DNA of 64,000 nucleotides, from NCBI GenBank assembly GCA_000686145.1, contig JMMB01000007.1:2418001-2482000 (forward strand). Direction: 5' to 3'. Positions 45,885 to 55,225 of the stretch are shown piece after piece (the stretch's first letter is position 1; every line of letters begins with the position of its first letter). The translations under genes and the position numbers were made by a program. Below the pieces are notes generated by a model, which was not told where the DNA came from, did no database searches, and saw only the letters and a program-made list of their open reading frames with translations. The stretch comes from Peptostreptococcaceae bacterium VA2. GTDB taxonomy: Bacteria; Bacillota; Clostridia; Peptostreptococcales; Peptostreptococcaceae.

Positions 45885-46551
45885 CTCCCCACACCACCTT
45901 TAAATATTTTGGTTCTTTCGGATTTATTTCAATTTTTTCTCTTATTCTTCTAATATGTACTGCTACTGTATTTTCAGCATTGTAGCTGTCTTCTTTCCAT
46001 ACTTTTTCATATATGTCATCTATTGAAAAAACTACTCCTTTGTTACATAAAAGAAGCTTTAATATTTTAGATTCAATAGGAGTTAGTCTAACTAAATCTC
46101 CATCTACATGTACCTCTGTAGTAGATAAATTCATTGTAAGTTGTCCACTTTTTAAAACTTCGCTGCTTGTATTATTATAATTCCCTAAACTAACATACCT
46201 TCTTAAATTTGATTTAACCCTAGCTATAAGTTCTAGTAAATTAAAAGGTTTAGTAATATAATCATCTGCCCCAATATTAAGACCAATTATTTTATCAGTA
46301 TCTTCACTTTTAGCTGAAACTAATATTATTGGTATATTTTTATCTTCTCTAATTTTTATGGTAGTTTTTATTCCATCTAAATTTGGCATCATTATATCCA
46401 TAAGTATAAGGTGTATTTCTTTGTTTTGTATAATCTCTAAAGCCTGTATTCCGTCATATGCTTTATATATTTTATATCCTTCATTTTTTAAATATATATT
46501 TATAGATTCAACTATATCCTTATCATCATCCACCACTAATATATTGTACAT
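45859..46551 (-). CDS. OmpR-family response regulator
   Basis: The 230-residue protein has a receiver domain with phospho-acceptor Asp in LILMDIMMPNLDG (~Asp52), switch Thr/Ser in ILVSAKS and Lys in DDYITKPF, and a winged-helix DNA-binding domain (RLTPIESKILKLLLCN..VAVHIRRIREKI..VVWGVGYKVEKL). ATG follows AGGAAGG. Direct TTCTTA repeats upstream suggest that it binds its own promoter. Confidence 0.92.
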   Translation of the reverse strand: MYNILVVDDDKDIVESINIYLKNEGYKIYKAYDGIQALEIIQNKEIHLILMDIMMPNLDGIKTTIKIREDKNIPIILVSAKSEDTDKIIGLNIGADDYITKPFNLLELIARVKSNLRRYVSLGNYNNTSSEVLKSGQLTMNLSTTEVHVDGDLVRLTPIESKILKLLLCNKGVVFSIDDIYEKVWKEDSYNAENTVAVHIRRIREKIEINPKEPKYLKVVWGVGYKVEKL

Positions 46552-46639
46552 TTATCAAATACCTTCCTATTTTATAGTTCACATTCTTATTATACAATAA
46601 AGTCACATCCTTTTTCCTATTAAGTTAATTATGTAAATT

Positions 46640-46717
46640 TTCTTAAGATTTAACTATACTTACATAATAATCTAAAAATCTTAAGAAATTCTTAACTTAA
46701 TTCTTAAGATTTTCTTA
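46640..46717 (-). promoter_or_regulatory. Candidate OmpR-type operator ahead of the two-component genes
   Basis: TTCTTA occurs in direct orientation at 46640-46645, 46689-46694, 46701-46706 and 46712-46717; the last three are 12 and 11 nt apart, the spacing at which OmpR/PhoB-type regulators bind in tandem. A palindromic TCTTAAGA lies at 46679-46686. A TATAAT-like -10 on the minus strand lies nearer the gene at about 46591-46596, without a good -35, as at an activator-dependent promoter. Confidence 0.5.
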
Positions 46718-46785
46718 CGAATATGTACTTAACAATATATATTGTATTTAGCTCTATCTTAACTAATAAAAATGCTGTACAAATA

Positions 46786-46818
46786 AAAAAACGAGTGAAT
46801 GTCTTTCACTCGTTTTTT
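46786..46818 (-). terminator. Terminator of the APC permease gene
   Basis: A 14-bp perfect stem (46786-46799 with 46805-46818), loop TGTCT, is followed on the minus strand by a U-tract. Confidence 0.85.
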
Positions 46819-46836
46819 GTTTATATATTTACTAAT

Positions 46837-48285
46837 CTATTTAGATATAGATTGATTTTTATTAGTTTTTTTAGCTATAAACGGCAATATTAAACCGATT
46901 CCCATTAATACAATAGGGGTCGTAACGTTTAATCCAACTCTAAATATCCACTCTGAACTAAATGCAGGCACATCTGTTGGGAACATCCCCATTATACATG
47001 CAAATGCTGTGAACCCAAAACACCAAAGTCCTACCAAGAATCCAAGTTTAGGATTCTTTATAAATTTATATTCAGTATCAAATTTACCTATAGCTTTCTT
47101 AAGTCCCATATAGGCTAAGAATACCCATAAGTATCTCATCGGCATTACTACTGCGTTTAACTTCAATAACCAATTAAATAATTCATTTGTATTACCAATT
47201 CCTAATGCAGGAACTATTATTAAAATTGAAACTAGTACTGCTGTCATTATATATCCATTAACTAAAACACCATTTTTATTAGTCTTAGATAATCCTTTTG
47301 GTATAAAGTTATCATCGGCTTCTCCTAATAAAACTCTAAGTGGAGCGTCTATTGAGAATACTAATGCTGATAGCTGAGCTGCTGTATTAGCTAAAGCATA
47401 AATTATAACAAATACACTTCCAACGCCGTAATGTTCTCCAAGTAATTGGAATGCATAATATTGACCATTCATCATTAAGTCTTCTGGTATAGCATTAGCA
47501 TTAAATATCATACCCATTGCTATAGATCCTAAAAGAGCACATACTGCTACCATCCCTGCTAATACTAGCATACCTTTAGGGAAGTTTTTAGATGGATTTT
47601 TAGTATTATTTACATAAGGTGCAATTTTTTCACATCCTCCAACTGCAAATACTAACATTGATAAAGTTGTTAAGTATGCAAAGTCAAATTTAGGTATAAA
47701 TGAATGTAGAGTTATATCAGGCGTTGCTACATGTCCAGTTATAGCCGGTGCTGCTAATCCTAAAGCTATAAATAATAGTGACATAACAAACATTGACATA
47801 CCAGCTATATTTCCTATAACTTTTAGTACTTTAACTCCTTTTGTTGATACATATAAAAACACTAAAAATATTAATAATACCATTCCTTGAAGTATCATAG
47901 GATCTAATTCCTTTAATACTGTCGCTAACTCTCCCGATGGACTTATTGCCCAAGATAATGCTATTAATAAAGTTTGTGGCTTTTGAGCTAAATAAGGCAC
48001 ATGTACAACCCAATATGTCCATCCTGCCATAAAAGCAAGCATTGGTGTTGTTGTTGATCTTATCCACGCTGATACTCCACCTTGTGAGTCTTTAAATGCA
48101 GAACCTAATTCCCCTACCATTAAAGTATATGGAACAAAATATAGTGCTATCATGAATATCCATGAAAATACTACAGTAAGTCCTTGGTTGGCAAAGTTAT
48201 TAACTACGTTCCCAAATCCCCATACCATGACAAATCCCATTAAGGCTATGTTTTGCCATTTTAAATTTCTGTTTTGATCTGGCAT
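46837..48285 (-). CDS. Amino acid permease (APC superfamily, glutamate:GABA antiporter-like)
   Basis: The 482-residue protein has about twelve membrane helices and the APC architecture: WQNIALMGFVMVWGFGNVVNNFANQG at helix 1, FVPYTLMVGELGSAF at helix 2, AVGGCEKIAPYVNNTKNPSKNFPKG at helix 6 and following loop. The form is close to the GadC/YcaM branch of amino acid antiporters. The substrate is not known; no decarboxylase is adjacent. It has a strong promoter with an inverted repeat, and its own terminator. Confidence 0.78.
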   Translation of the reverse strand: MPDQNRNLKWQNIALMGFVMVWGFGNVVNNFANQGLTVVFSWIFMIALYFVPYTLMVGELGSAFKDSQGGVSAWIRSTTTPMLAFMAGWTYWVVHVPYLAQKPQTLLIALSWAISPSGELATVLKELDPMILQGMVLLIFLVFLYVSTKGVKVLKVIGNIAGMSMFVMSLLFIALGLAAPAITGHVATPDITLHSFIPKFDFAYLTTLSMLVFAVGGCEKIAPYVNNTKNPSKNFPKGMLVLAGMVAVCALLGSIAMGMIFNANAIPEDLMMNGQYYAFQLLGEHYGVGSVFVIIYALANTAAQLSALVFSIDAPLRVLLGEADDNFIPKGLSKTNKNGVLVNGYIMTAVLVSILIIVPALGIGNTNELFNWLLKLNAVVMPMRYLWVFLAYMGLKKAIGKFDTEYKFIKNPKLGFLVGLWCFGFTAFACIMGMFPTDVPAFSSEWIFRVGLNVTTPIVLMGIGLILPFIAKKTNKNQSISK

Positions 48286-48314
48286 TAAATTTTTCCTCCA
48301 GTTATTTTAATAAA

Positions 48315-48358
48315 AACGATTACTTTGTCTATTATATATTTTTTGGAATCGTTGTCAA
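48315..48358 (-). promoter_or_regulatory. Promoter of the permease with overlapping inverted repeat
   Basis: On the minus strand TTGACA (48353-48358), a 16-nt spacer and TATAAT (48331-48336) form a near-consensus sigma-A promoter. AACGATT (48315-48321) and AATCGTT (48347-48353) are inverted copies that straddle the -10 element, a good position for a repressor. Confidence 0.7.
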
Positions 48359-48654
48359 TACTTGCTATTTCCTATATTTATTTGGAAATATAAGGTATTT
48401 CATTGAATTTTCTGTCAATTGAATGTGATTAAAAATTTATTTAAGTTTCGTCTATAATTTCATGTAATAACATCAAGTAAATTTAATTTTTGAATTTAAT
48501 ACTTTATTAACTTTCATAAAAACAAACGGTATACAAAAATTTCAATACATTTTTTTTGAAAACTTTTTTTATATTTTTTAAAATAAAGTTATAATGTAAT
48601 AATATATATTTTTTCATATAATTTTGTACTCAAATAATTTTATTTTCCACAAAA
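48359..48654. other. Gene-free interval upstream of the permease promoter
   Basis: AT-rich with long T and A runs. No open frame with a ribosome site, no riboswitch and no T-box element is visible. The right end carries the terminator of the next gene. Confidence 0.5.
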
Positions 48655-48686
48655 AAGAAACCTTAATTTAAAGTTCCTTTTCTAAT
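48655..48686 (-). terminator. Terminator of the unknown membrane-protein gene
   Basis: On the minus strand GGAACTTT pairs with AAGGTTTC through two G-U pairs and is followed by TTTTTT. Confidence 0.65.
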
Positions 48687-48708
48687 TCAAGTAATATGTA
48701 TTTTATCT

Positions 48709-49827
48709 TTATAAGCTGTTAACATTATACTCACTATATAATTTATCTTTATATGTACCCACTAATTTAGATAAAGCTTCTTTTATTTCATACTCACTTG
48801 GTAATATAACACTTCTTCTAGCATCTAATATAAACTTAGTTTCTTTCGTTACAATATTACTACTAGATACTTTCTTGTTTACACTACCTTTCATATCAAT
48901 AAGTAACCTTGAAACTTCGCCCTTAGTTATATTATTTAATATTGTACAAGCTTCCTTTTCAGTTAATAAGTTGTCATAATTTAATTTTTCTAATTCTTCA
49001 TTAAACATTTCCATAATTAGGTGAGTATTATTTTTAACATATTTATCAATTATAAATCTACTACCTTTCATAACTATTAAGCCAAATACTAACATAGATA
49101 TACTATTTAATAGGATAGAAATTATATCATTTTTTATAATTTCACCATAGTTGGTACAAATTTGTACTATTATATATCCTAAAAAAGCACCTAATATACC
49201 TAATAACAAATCAATATTTTTAATATTTTTCTTTTTTACATCTAATCCATCAATACTTATTTCATTGTCTATATGATAGTCTCTACTTTTATATAAATTT
49301 ACGTCTACCATAGAATCTATACTATATAGATTTTGAGCAAATCTGTTATATGAGGTGGAATCTACTGTATTATCCAAACTTAATCCCTTTATAAATGATT
49401 CCCCATATACTGTTATGGACCTTACTACTGATTTTAATAATGCTTCGTTTTTTGATTCACCGTTCCATATCGACAGCGCATATTCTACGCTACCTGAAAC
49501 CCCTAGTACATGACTACATTCTACGCTGCCATCAATTTCAAAAAAGTCCAATCCTTTTATTCGACCTTCATTAGCTAATTTTTTAGCTTGAATATACGTT
49601 AAGCTTCCCCTTTTTAATATTGTCTTAGGCTCTATAATCTTTTGAGTTACACCTTCTCTTACCCTATCTTCAAAATCACTGGTTGCTTCCTCGTATTTAT
49701 CACAAGGAATTTCTATATTCATGGGCTCTCCATCTTCGTCTACATATCTTAGCTCACCGTAGTTCAAGCAAGCATCCACACATCGCTCTCCTGTGCTATT
49801 GTATTTACTTATTAATACTTTTGTCAT
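48709..49827 (-). CDS. Unknown protein with two central membrane helices
   Basis: I start at ATG 49827 (MTKVLISKYNSTGER), eight bases after GAGGGA, rather than at a GTG two codons upstream; 372 residues. The N-terminal ~205 residues are soluble and mixed (DFEDRVREGVTQKIIEPKTI, then KRGSLTYIQAKKLANEG, DGSVECSHVLGVSGSVEYAL), followed by two helices (~208-225 and ~238-256) and a soluble C-terminus (~150 residues, LTEKEACTILNNIT). I do not recognise the family. No signal peptide. It stands alone with a leader and terminator of its own. Confidence 0.6.
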   Translation of the reverse strand: MTKVLISKYNSTGERCVDACLNYGELRYVDEDGEPMNIEIPCDKYEEATSDFEDRVREGVTQKIIEPKTILKRGSLTYIQAKKLANEGRIKGLDFFEIDGSVECSHVLGVSGSVEYALSIWNGESKNEALLKSVVRSITVYGESFIKGLSLDNTVDSTSYNRFAQNLYSIDSMVDVNLYKSRDYHIDNEISIDGLDVKKKNIKNIDLLLGILGAFLGYIIVQICTNYGEIIKNDIISILLNSISMLVFGLIVMKGSRFIIDKYVKNNTHLIMEMFNEELEKLNYDNLLTEKEACTILNNITKGEVSRLLIDMKGSVNKKVSSSNIVTKETKFILDARRSVILPSEYEIKEALSKLVGTYKDKLYSEYNVNSL

Positions 49828-50140
49828 ACACACTTTCCCTCACTTGCTGTATAGGATCTTGTTAAATGATCATTTTACTTGTTCATCTTCACCTAATATA
49901 TTTATTGTTTCACTTTTTATATTTATATTACAAATATTACCACATAGTTGAGTTTTTTAATAAGATGTTATCTGTTAACATATATAATTCTATTTTACCA
50001 ATATTTCACTTATAAATAAATACTTCCTCAAATTTATTTACACTTAATTCTATATTTAGTAACTATTTATTATTGTATTCTTTAAGGCTATCAATCTAAA
50101 CATCTAACACATTAACATTATTTACTATTGTAACCTCATA
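49828..50140. other. Gene-free interval between the unknown gene and the che operon end
   Basis: Very AT-rich. No open frame with a ribosome site, promoter consensus or repeat stands out apart from the terminator of cheY1 at its right end. Confidence 0.5.
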
Positions 50141-50190
50141 ATCTAGTACTAGAAAAGGAAGATGTATATACATCTTCCTTTTCTAGTACT
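50141..50190 (-). terminator. Terminator of the cheA-cheY operon
   Basis: A stem of about 22 bp (AGTACTAGAAAAGGAAGATG and its complement) surrounds a short TATA loop. The GGAAGATG arm is also found in the terminator of the other cheY gene, so it was probably duplicated with it. Confidence 0.8.
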
Positions 50191-50233
50191 GAATATTTGT
50201 GCTATTTTTTAACTATAATTATCTATTTCAAAA

Positions 50234-50587
50234 TTATAATTTAGATAGTGCCGATACAATAATCTCTTCTTTAAATGGCTTTACAATAAATCCTTTTGCT
50301 CCATAAATAATTGCTTCTTTCATTCTTGCTTCTTGTCCTAATGCTGATACCATTACAACTGATGCCGATGGATCAAGTTTCTTAATTACTCTTAATGCTT
50401 GTAGCCCATCCATTTCTGGCATAGTTATGTCTAATGTTACAATATCAGGTTGCAACTCTTTATATTTTTCAATTGCCATTAAACCATTTTCTGCCTCACC
50501 AACTATCTCAAATTCATAGTTTGAAAGCATATTTCGAATAGACATACGCATAAATGCTGCATCATCCACTATTAGTACTCTTTTCAT
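50234..50587 (-). CDS. cheY: Chemotaxis response regulator CheY (copy 1)
   Basis: The start is ATG 50587 behind GGAGG, giving 117 residues; a longer upstream frame has no ribosome site. The receiver fold is complete: acidic pair D8-D9, phospho-acceptor D53 in LDITMPEMDG, MVSALGQ with the switch Ser, and the Lys in FIVKPF. It is phosphorylated by CheA and binds the flagellar switch. The amino acid sequence is identical to copy 2 at the right end of the window, whereas the DNA differs at many third positions. Last gene of the cheA operon. Confidence 0.95.
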   Translation of the reverse strand: MKRVLIVDDAAFMRMSIRNMLSNYEFEIVGEAENGLMAIEKYKELQPDIVTLDITMPEMDGLQALRVIKKLDPSASVVMVSALGQEARMKEAIIYGAKGFIVKPFKEEIIVSALSKL

Positions 50588-50653
50588 AACATTTCCTCCA
50601 TTTTTATTAACTATAATCATATATTTTTTTAATGTTCAAAAGCTATTTTAAAG

Positions 50654-51145
50654 TTATAAAACAGCCTCTTGATTTACATAATTTTTATCCTCTACAATTT
50701 TCATTAATGAATCACAGTCTAATATTAACTGAATTTCATCATTTATTTCACTAATACCATTTATGAAGTTTTGTTTAATTTCACCTTTATCTGAGTTTAT
50801 TTTCATATTTTGATTAGATGAAATATGGATAACTTCATTTACAGCATCAACTATTAACCCAATCTTATCCGTATTATTTTCAATTATAATAATACATGTC
50901 CTCTCATTATAATCAATTGGATCCATATCAAATCTCATTCTAGCATCCATTACAGGAATAATTATACTTCTTAAATTTATAATTCCGTTCATATATTTAG
51001 GAAGGAACGGAACTTTTGTTATAGGTAGCATTTCAATAATTTCTATAATATATTTTGATGATAATGCATATTTTTGGTTATTTATAACAAACACCATATA
51101 TAAATCATCTATTCTGTTTTCTACTATCTCATCATCTGTACTCAC
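50654..51145 (-). CDS. cheW: Chemotaxis adaptor CheW
   Basis: The 163-residue protein is a full CheW domain: FVINNQKYALSSKYIIEIIEM, ITKVPFLPKYMNGIINLRSIIIPVMDAR (receptor/CheA contact loop) and IGLIVDAVNEVIHIS. The start is GTG, about 12 nt after AAGGAGAG. It couples the MCPs to CheA. It lies 43 nt after cheC and 66 nt before cheY1. Confidence 0.94.
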   Translation of the reverse strand: MSTDDEIVENRIDDLYMVFVINNQKYALSSKYIIEIIEMLPITKVPFLPKYMNGIINLRSIIIPVMDARMRFDMDPIDYNERTCIIIIENNTDKIGLIVDAVNEVIHISSNQNMKINSDKGEIKQNFINGISEINDEIQLILDCDSLMKIVEDKNYVNQEAVL

Positions 51146-51188
51146 AAATAATACACTCTCCTTTTGAATAACTTTTCAACGTACTTAA

Positions 51189-51815
51189 TTAGTTTTTCTG
51201 TGGGTCAATAATTCCTAATGATGCTAATAGTTTGTTACATGACTCTACTTTAGGTATAAAATAATATTTCCCCTCAATTTTTAAATCTGTAGTGAAAAAA
51301 TCTGTTTCAATACATAAAATTGAATCAGCATCCGGACCGTATAGTGAAATAGGTAAGTTCATAATTGCCATAACCATATCTACACTAAAATAAGGAATTG
51401 ATGGGTCTATAGTTAAATTTGTCATATCTGATATTGCAGTTAAATATGTTCCACAAAGTATATTACAAATTTCTCCCATTGAGCTTAATTCTTCGCAAAC
51501 CAAATTATAATCATTTCTATCACATGTTATTTCTTTTCCACAAAGTTTAGATAATAAGTTAAGTGCCGAATCAACTTTCATAATAACCATAATAAAGCCT
51601 TCCATATCTCCCGAAAGTTGTAAAACAGTTCCTATAACTAATTCTTCTGGAGAATTATAACTGTTAGTTATGTCTGCAAATTTAATAATATCACTTTTCG
51701 GAAGCCCTATATCTACTATCTCATTTAACATTGTAGCTAATGAATTTGATGCATTGCCTGAACCTATATTACTAATTTCACGAAGTACATTTAATCTATC
51801 ACACTCGAATTTCAT
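51189..51815 (-). CDS. cheC: CheY-P phosphatase CheC
   Basis: The 208-residue protein has both CheC active-site repeats: LREISNIGSGNASNSLATML near residue 9 and LSSMGEICNILCGTYLTAIS near residue 110, each with the E-x-x-N pair that hydrolyses CheY-P. Two intact sites fit CheC and exclude CheX or FliY, which would have other domains. CheC is usually stimulated by CheD, but no cheD is in this window. It is 17 nt from cheB. Confidence 0.9.
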   Translation of the reverse strand: MKFECDRLNVLREISNIGSGNASNSLATMLNEIVDIGLPKSDIIKFADITNSYNSPEELVIGTVLQLSGDMEGFIMVIMKVDSALNLLSKLCGKEITCDRNDYNLVCEELSSMGEICNILCGTYLTAISDMTNLTIDPSIPYFSVDMVMAIMNLPISLYGPDADSILCIETDFFTTDLKIEGKYYFIPKVESCNKLLASLGIIDPQKN

Positions 51816-51832
51816 ATCTGCCTACTTTCTAT

Positions 51833-52918
51833 CTAATCTTTAGATTTTGATGTTAATTCTCTTCTCTTTAATTGATTTAATATTGCATTTGGAATCATTT
51901 CTAAAGAAGTTTCTTTTAAAACAGCTCCAATATTCATCGCCGCCATTGGCATTCCATAAACAACACAAGATTGTCTATTCTGACCAATAGTATAGCCTCT
52001 AGCTTTCTTTATATCAAGTAATCCTTTCGCGCCATCAGAACCCATACCCGTTAAAATAACACCTATAGCATTTTCTTTAGCTTCTTTGGCTACAGATTCA
52101 AATAAGTAATCTACTGAAGGACAATGACCACTGATTTTTTCTCCTTCTTTTACTTCTAATATGTATTTATTATTTTTCTTTACGATACCCATTTGTAAAG
52201 CTCCAGGTGCTATATATGCGTATCCACTTAATACTTCGTCTCCATCTTTACCTTCTAATACATTTATCAAACATTCTTTATTTAAACGTTCTGCATATTT
52301 TTTAGTAAACACTGGTGGCATATGCTGTGTGATTACAATTCCAGGTAACCCTAAAGGCAATTGTCTCAATAATTTACCAACAGCCTCTACGCCGCCCATA
52401 GATGCTCCAATAGCAATTATATCTTTATAACTTTGTCTTCTTATATTTTGATTACCTAATGTGTTTCTTTTTTGCACAGGATTATTAACTTGTACTGAAT
52501 TTGTTTTAGAATATTTTGTTTTATCTAGTTTAGCAACCGAAGCTTCTTTGATTTTAGATGCTAAATCATTAGAAAAATCATTCATTGTATTTGCATTTGG
52601 TTTATCAACAAATCCAACAGCTCCTGCGCTTATGGCCTCAAAACATCTCCCATCCGCACCACTAATTACAATTGTAGGAATAGGGTGTTGATCCATTAAA
52701 ATTTTCAAAAATTCAATTCCATTCATTCCTGGCATCTCAATATCTAGTGTTAATACATCTGGTCTAAATTGTAATATCTTATCTCTAGCCTCATAGGTAT
52801 CTTTAGCTGTACCTACAACTTCTAAATCTGTATGCTCTTGAAGCTGTTTTGCTATAATACGTCTAAACATACTAGAGTCATCAATTACTAATACTTTTAT
52901 CTTTTTATTATTTTCCAT
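51833..52918 (-). CDS. cheB: Chemotaxis glutamate methylesterase CheB
   Basis: The 361-residue protein has an N-terminal receiver (DDSSMFRRI; acceptor Asp in TLDIEMPGMNG), a linker (~115-165) and a methylesterase domain with the catalytic Ser in AIGASMGGVEA, His in TQHMPPVFTKKYA and Asp in LTGMGSDGAKG. It demethylates or deamidates MCPs and opposes CheR. It starts at ATG behind AAAGGAGAG. Confidence 0.95.
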   Translation of the reverse strand: MENNKKIKVLVIDDSSMFRRIIAKQLQEHTDLEVVGTAKDTYEARDKILQFRPDVLTLDIEMPGMNGIEFLKILMDQHPIPTIVISGADGRCFEAISAGAVGFVDKPNANTMNDFSNDLASKIKEASVAKLDKTKYSKTNSVQVNNPVQKRNTLGNQNIRRQSYKDIIAIGASMGGVEAVGKLLRQLPLGLPGIVITQHMPPVFTKKYAERLNKECLINVLEGKDGDEVLSGYAYIAPGALQMGIVKKNNKYILEVKEGEKISGHCPSVDYLFESVAKEAKENAIGVILTGMGSDGAKGLLDIKKARGYTIGQNRQSCVVYGMPMAAMNIGAVLKETSLEMIPNAILNQLKRRELTSKSKD

Positions 52919-53033
52919 AGACTTTCTCTCCTTTTGAATATATCTACTGTCTTACTACACGATTTCCGCCTAATTTTTTCAGCAATTGGGACAACTTGTC
53001 TATAGTAATTATGTCTATGATATTATGCTAACA

Positions 53034-55187
53034 TCATTTATTTATAATGGAATTTACATCAAATATCAAACTAATAGATCCATCTTCTAAAATAGAACAG
53101 CCTGCCATAGATGATTGAACTTTTTCAAACTGTGTCAATAACGTTGGTATTGGCTTAATTACAACTTGCTGTTGACCAATAATTCCATCTACAATAATAC
53201 AAGCACTTCCCATTTCTGACTCCACTAAAATCATAATTCCATCATCAAATTTTTCTGTATTTATTCCTAGTATATTTGATAATCTACGAATTTCATAACA
53301 ATTACCTCTAATAATACTGTGTTCTTCTCCATTTGGATTTTCAACAATATCATATACACCTTGTCTAAATACTTCTTTTATATTAAGAGATGGTATAATA
53401 TATATTTCATTTCCTATTTCTACTTTCATCCCATCTACTATTGCCAATGTTAATGGGATTCTAAGTACAATCATAGTACCTTTTCCTTTTTCACTGTCTA
53501 TACTAATAGAACCTCTTAACTTACGAATGTTTGTATGAACAACATCCATACCTACTCCTCGTCCTGAATACTCAGTTACAGCAGTATTTGTAGAAAATCC
53601 AGGTGCTAATATAAAGTTGTATGCCTCTTTATCACTGATTTCTTCAATACTTTTACTTGTTATTCCTTTTTCAATTGCTTTTTTGACAATAACATCCTTG
53701 TCTAATCCTTTACCGTCATCCTTAATTATTATGACAACATCTCCACCAGTATTTTTTGCTTCTAATGTTATAGTCGCTTTCTCTGGTTTTGAACTTTCCC
53801 TACGATCGTTGGGCATCTCTATACCATGGTCCATACTGTTTCTTATCATATGCATTAAAGGATCTGAGATATTTTCTAAAATATTTTTATCTACTTCAGT
53901 TTGCTCACCAATTAATACTAAATCTACTATTTTACCAGTTTTTTTACTCATATCTCTTACAACTCTTTGCATTTTAGTAAAAGTCGAAGAAATTGGAACC
54001 ATACGAATTGACATAACTACATCTTGTAGTTCATTTGTTAATTGATGTAGCCTTCTTGCTTGTTTTTCAAAATTATCTGAATCAAAATTTTCTAACTGTG
54101 ATTGTTTCTCTACCATAGATTCAGTAGTAACAATCTCTCCAACTAAGTTCATTAGCGTATCAACCTTATCAATATTTACAGTTAGATAATTATTTTTATT
54201 ATGTGCATGTGGCTGAGCAGCTTGTTGATTAACTTCTTTTTTATCTGGTTCATTATGAATTTCTTTTTTTAATTCTTCATTAATTTTTTCTATCTCAACA
54301 TTTATATTTTCATCTTTTATAATTTCATCTTCAATGTTTATAACATCTTCGATATCATTTATATCCTCTTGAATATCAATTGAATTAACGATTCCAAAAA
54401 TATTTTCTAATTCTATTTTGTCTGTAACTTTAGTAATTTCATAACTTTTTAAAAGCATAGTTTCTTCAACACACTTTTCAAGTTCACATTGTTCTTTCAT
54501 TGTCTTTACATACATAATGAAACCATCTTTAATTATTTCATCATCACATTCTACATTTAAGTCTTCAGGTATAGTTTTCATCACTGAACATAAGCCATCA
54601 ATCATCGTAACTACACCAAGTGCTCTGATTCCTTCCATGCCACATCCATTTTCAAATAAAACTTTTATATAAAGGCATTTTTCTCCGATTACCTGTGTTG
54701 TCTGTGTCTTTTTTTCATTCTCACAGTCTTTTGGTAACTTTATCTCTAACAATTTATCATCGTCATTATCTTCGTTACTATTTTCATCGTTACTATTTAA
54801 TAATCTTAAAACTCTTTCATGTAATTCATCTATGCTAGCCTCTGGAAGTAGACCATCTTGTACATTTAAAACTTCTTCTTTAAGAAAATCAACACTGGCT
54901 AATGCAACATCTACAACTTCTTCCCACTTGTCATGAGAAAGTTCTAGCCCATTACGTATTTCATCAAAAACATCTTCTACACTGTGAGTAAGTTTTGTTA
55001 AACTGTCATATCCCATCATTGCTGAAGAGCCTTTTATTGTATGCATTACACGAAATATTTCTTCGATTGCTTCTTTTCCTAGCTTACCGTCACCTGATTG
55101 TTCTACAAGTAAAATTTCTTCTAATTGTTCTAACAACTGTATATTTTCTTGCACATAAAATTCATTTAAAGAATCTATTTCGCTCAT
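53034..55187 (-). CDS. cheA: Chemotaxis histidine kinase CheA
   Basis: The 717-residue kinase has P1 (Hpt) with the phospho-His in VMHTIKGSSAMMG (~50), a P2-like region (~170-260), an acidic low-complexity linker, P3 (~335-390, the VDTLMNLVGEIVTTES dimer helix), P4 ATPase (NISDPLMHMIRNSMDHG, DDGKGLD, GRGVGMDVV) and P5/CheW-like (~580-717, IVDGMKVEIGNEIYIIPSLNIKEV). It phosphorylates CheY and CheB. No terminator lies between it and the decayed MCP, so it shares that promoter. Confidence 0.95.
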   Translation of the reverse strand: MSEIDSLNEFYVQENIQLLEQLEEILLVEQSGDGKLGKEAIEEIFRVMHTIKGSSAMMGYDSLTKLTHSVEDVFDEIRNGLELSHDKWEEVVDVALASVDFLKEEVLNVQDGLLPEASIDELHERVLRLLNSNDENSNEDNDDDKLLEIKLPKDCENEKKTQTTQVIGEKCLYIKVLFENGCGMEGIRALGVVTMIDGLCSVMKTIPEDLNVECDDEIIKDGFIMYVKTMKEQCELEKCVEETMLLKSYEITKVTDKIELENIFGIVNSIDIQEDINDIEDVINIEDEIIKDENINVEIEKINEELKKEIHNEPDKKEVNQQAAQPHAHNKNNYLTVNIDKVDTLMNLVGEIVTTESMVEKQSQLENFDSDNFEKQARRLHQLTNELQDVVMSIRMVPISSTFTKMQRVVRDMSKKTGKIVDLVLIGEQTEVDKNILENISDPLMHMIRNSMDHGIEMPNDRRESSKPEKATITLEAKNTGGDVVIIIKDDGKGLDKDVIVKKAIEKGITSKSIEEISDKEAYNFILAPGFSTNTAVTEYSGRGVGMDVVHTNIRKLRGSISIDSEKGKGTMIVLRIPLTLAIVDGMKVEIGNEIYIIPSLNIKEVFRQGVYDIVENPNGEEHSIIRGNCYEIRRLSNILGINTEKFDDGIMILVESEMGSACIIVDGIIGQQQVVIKPIPTLLTQFEKVQSSMAGCSILEDGSISLIFDVNSIINK

Positions 55188-55225
55188 ATTTTTTCTCCTT
55201 TATCAATTAAATATATTAATATCGT

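Noticed and set aside
48541-48600. Plus-strand promoter-like TTGAAA...TATAAT
   Set aside because: No plus-strand gene follows, and such matches are common by chance in DNA this AT-rich.
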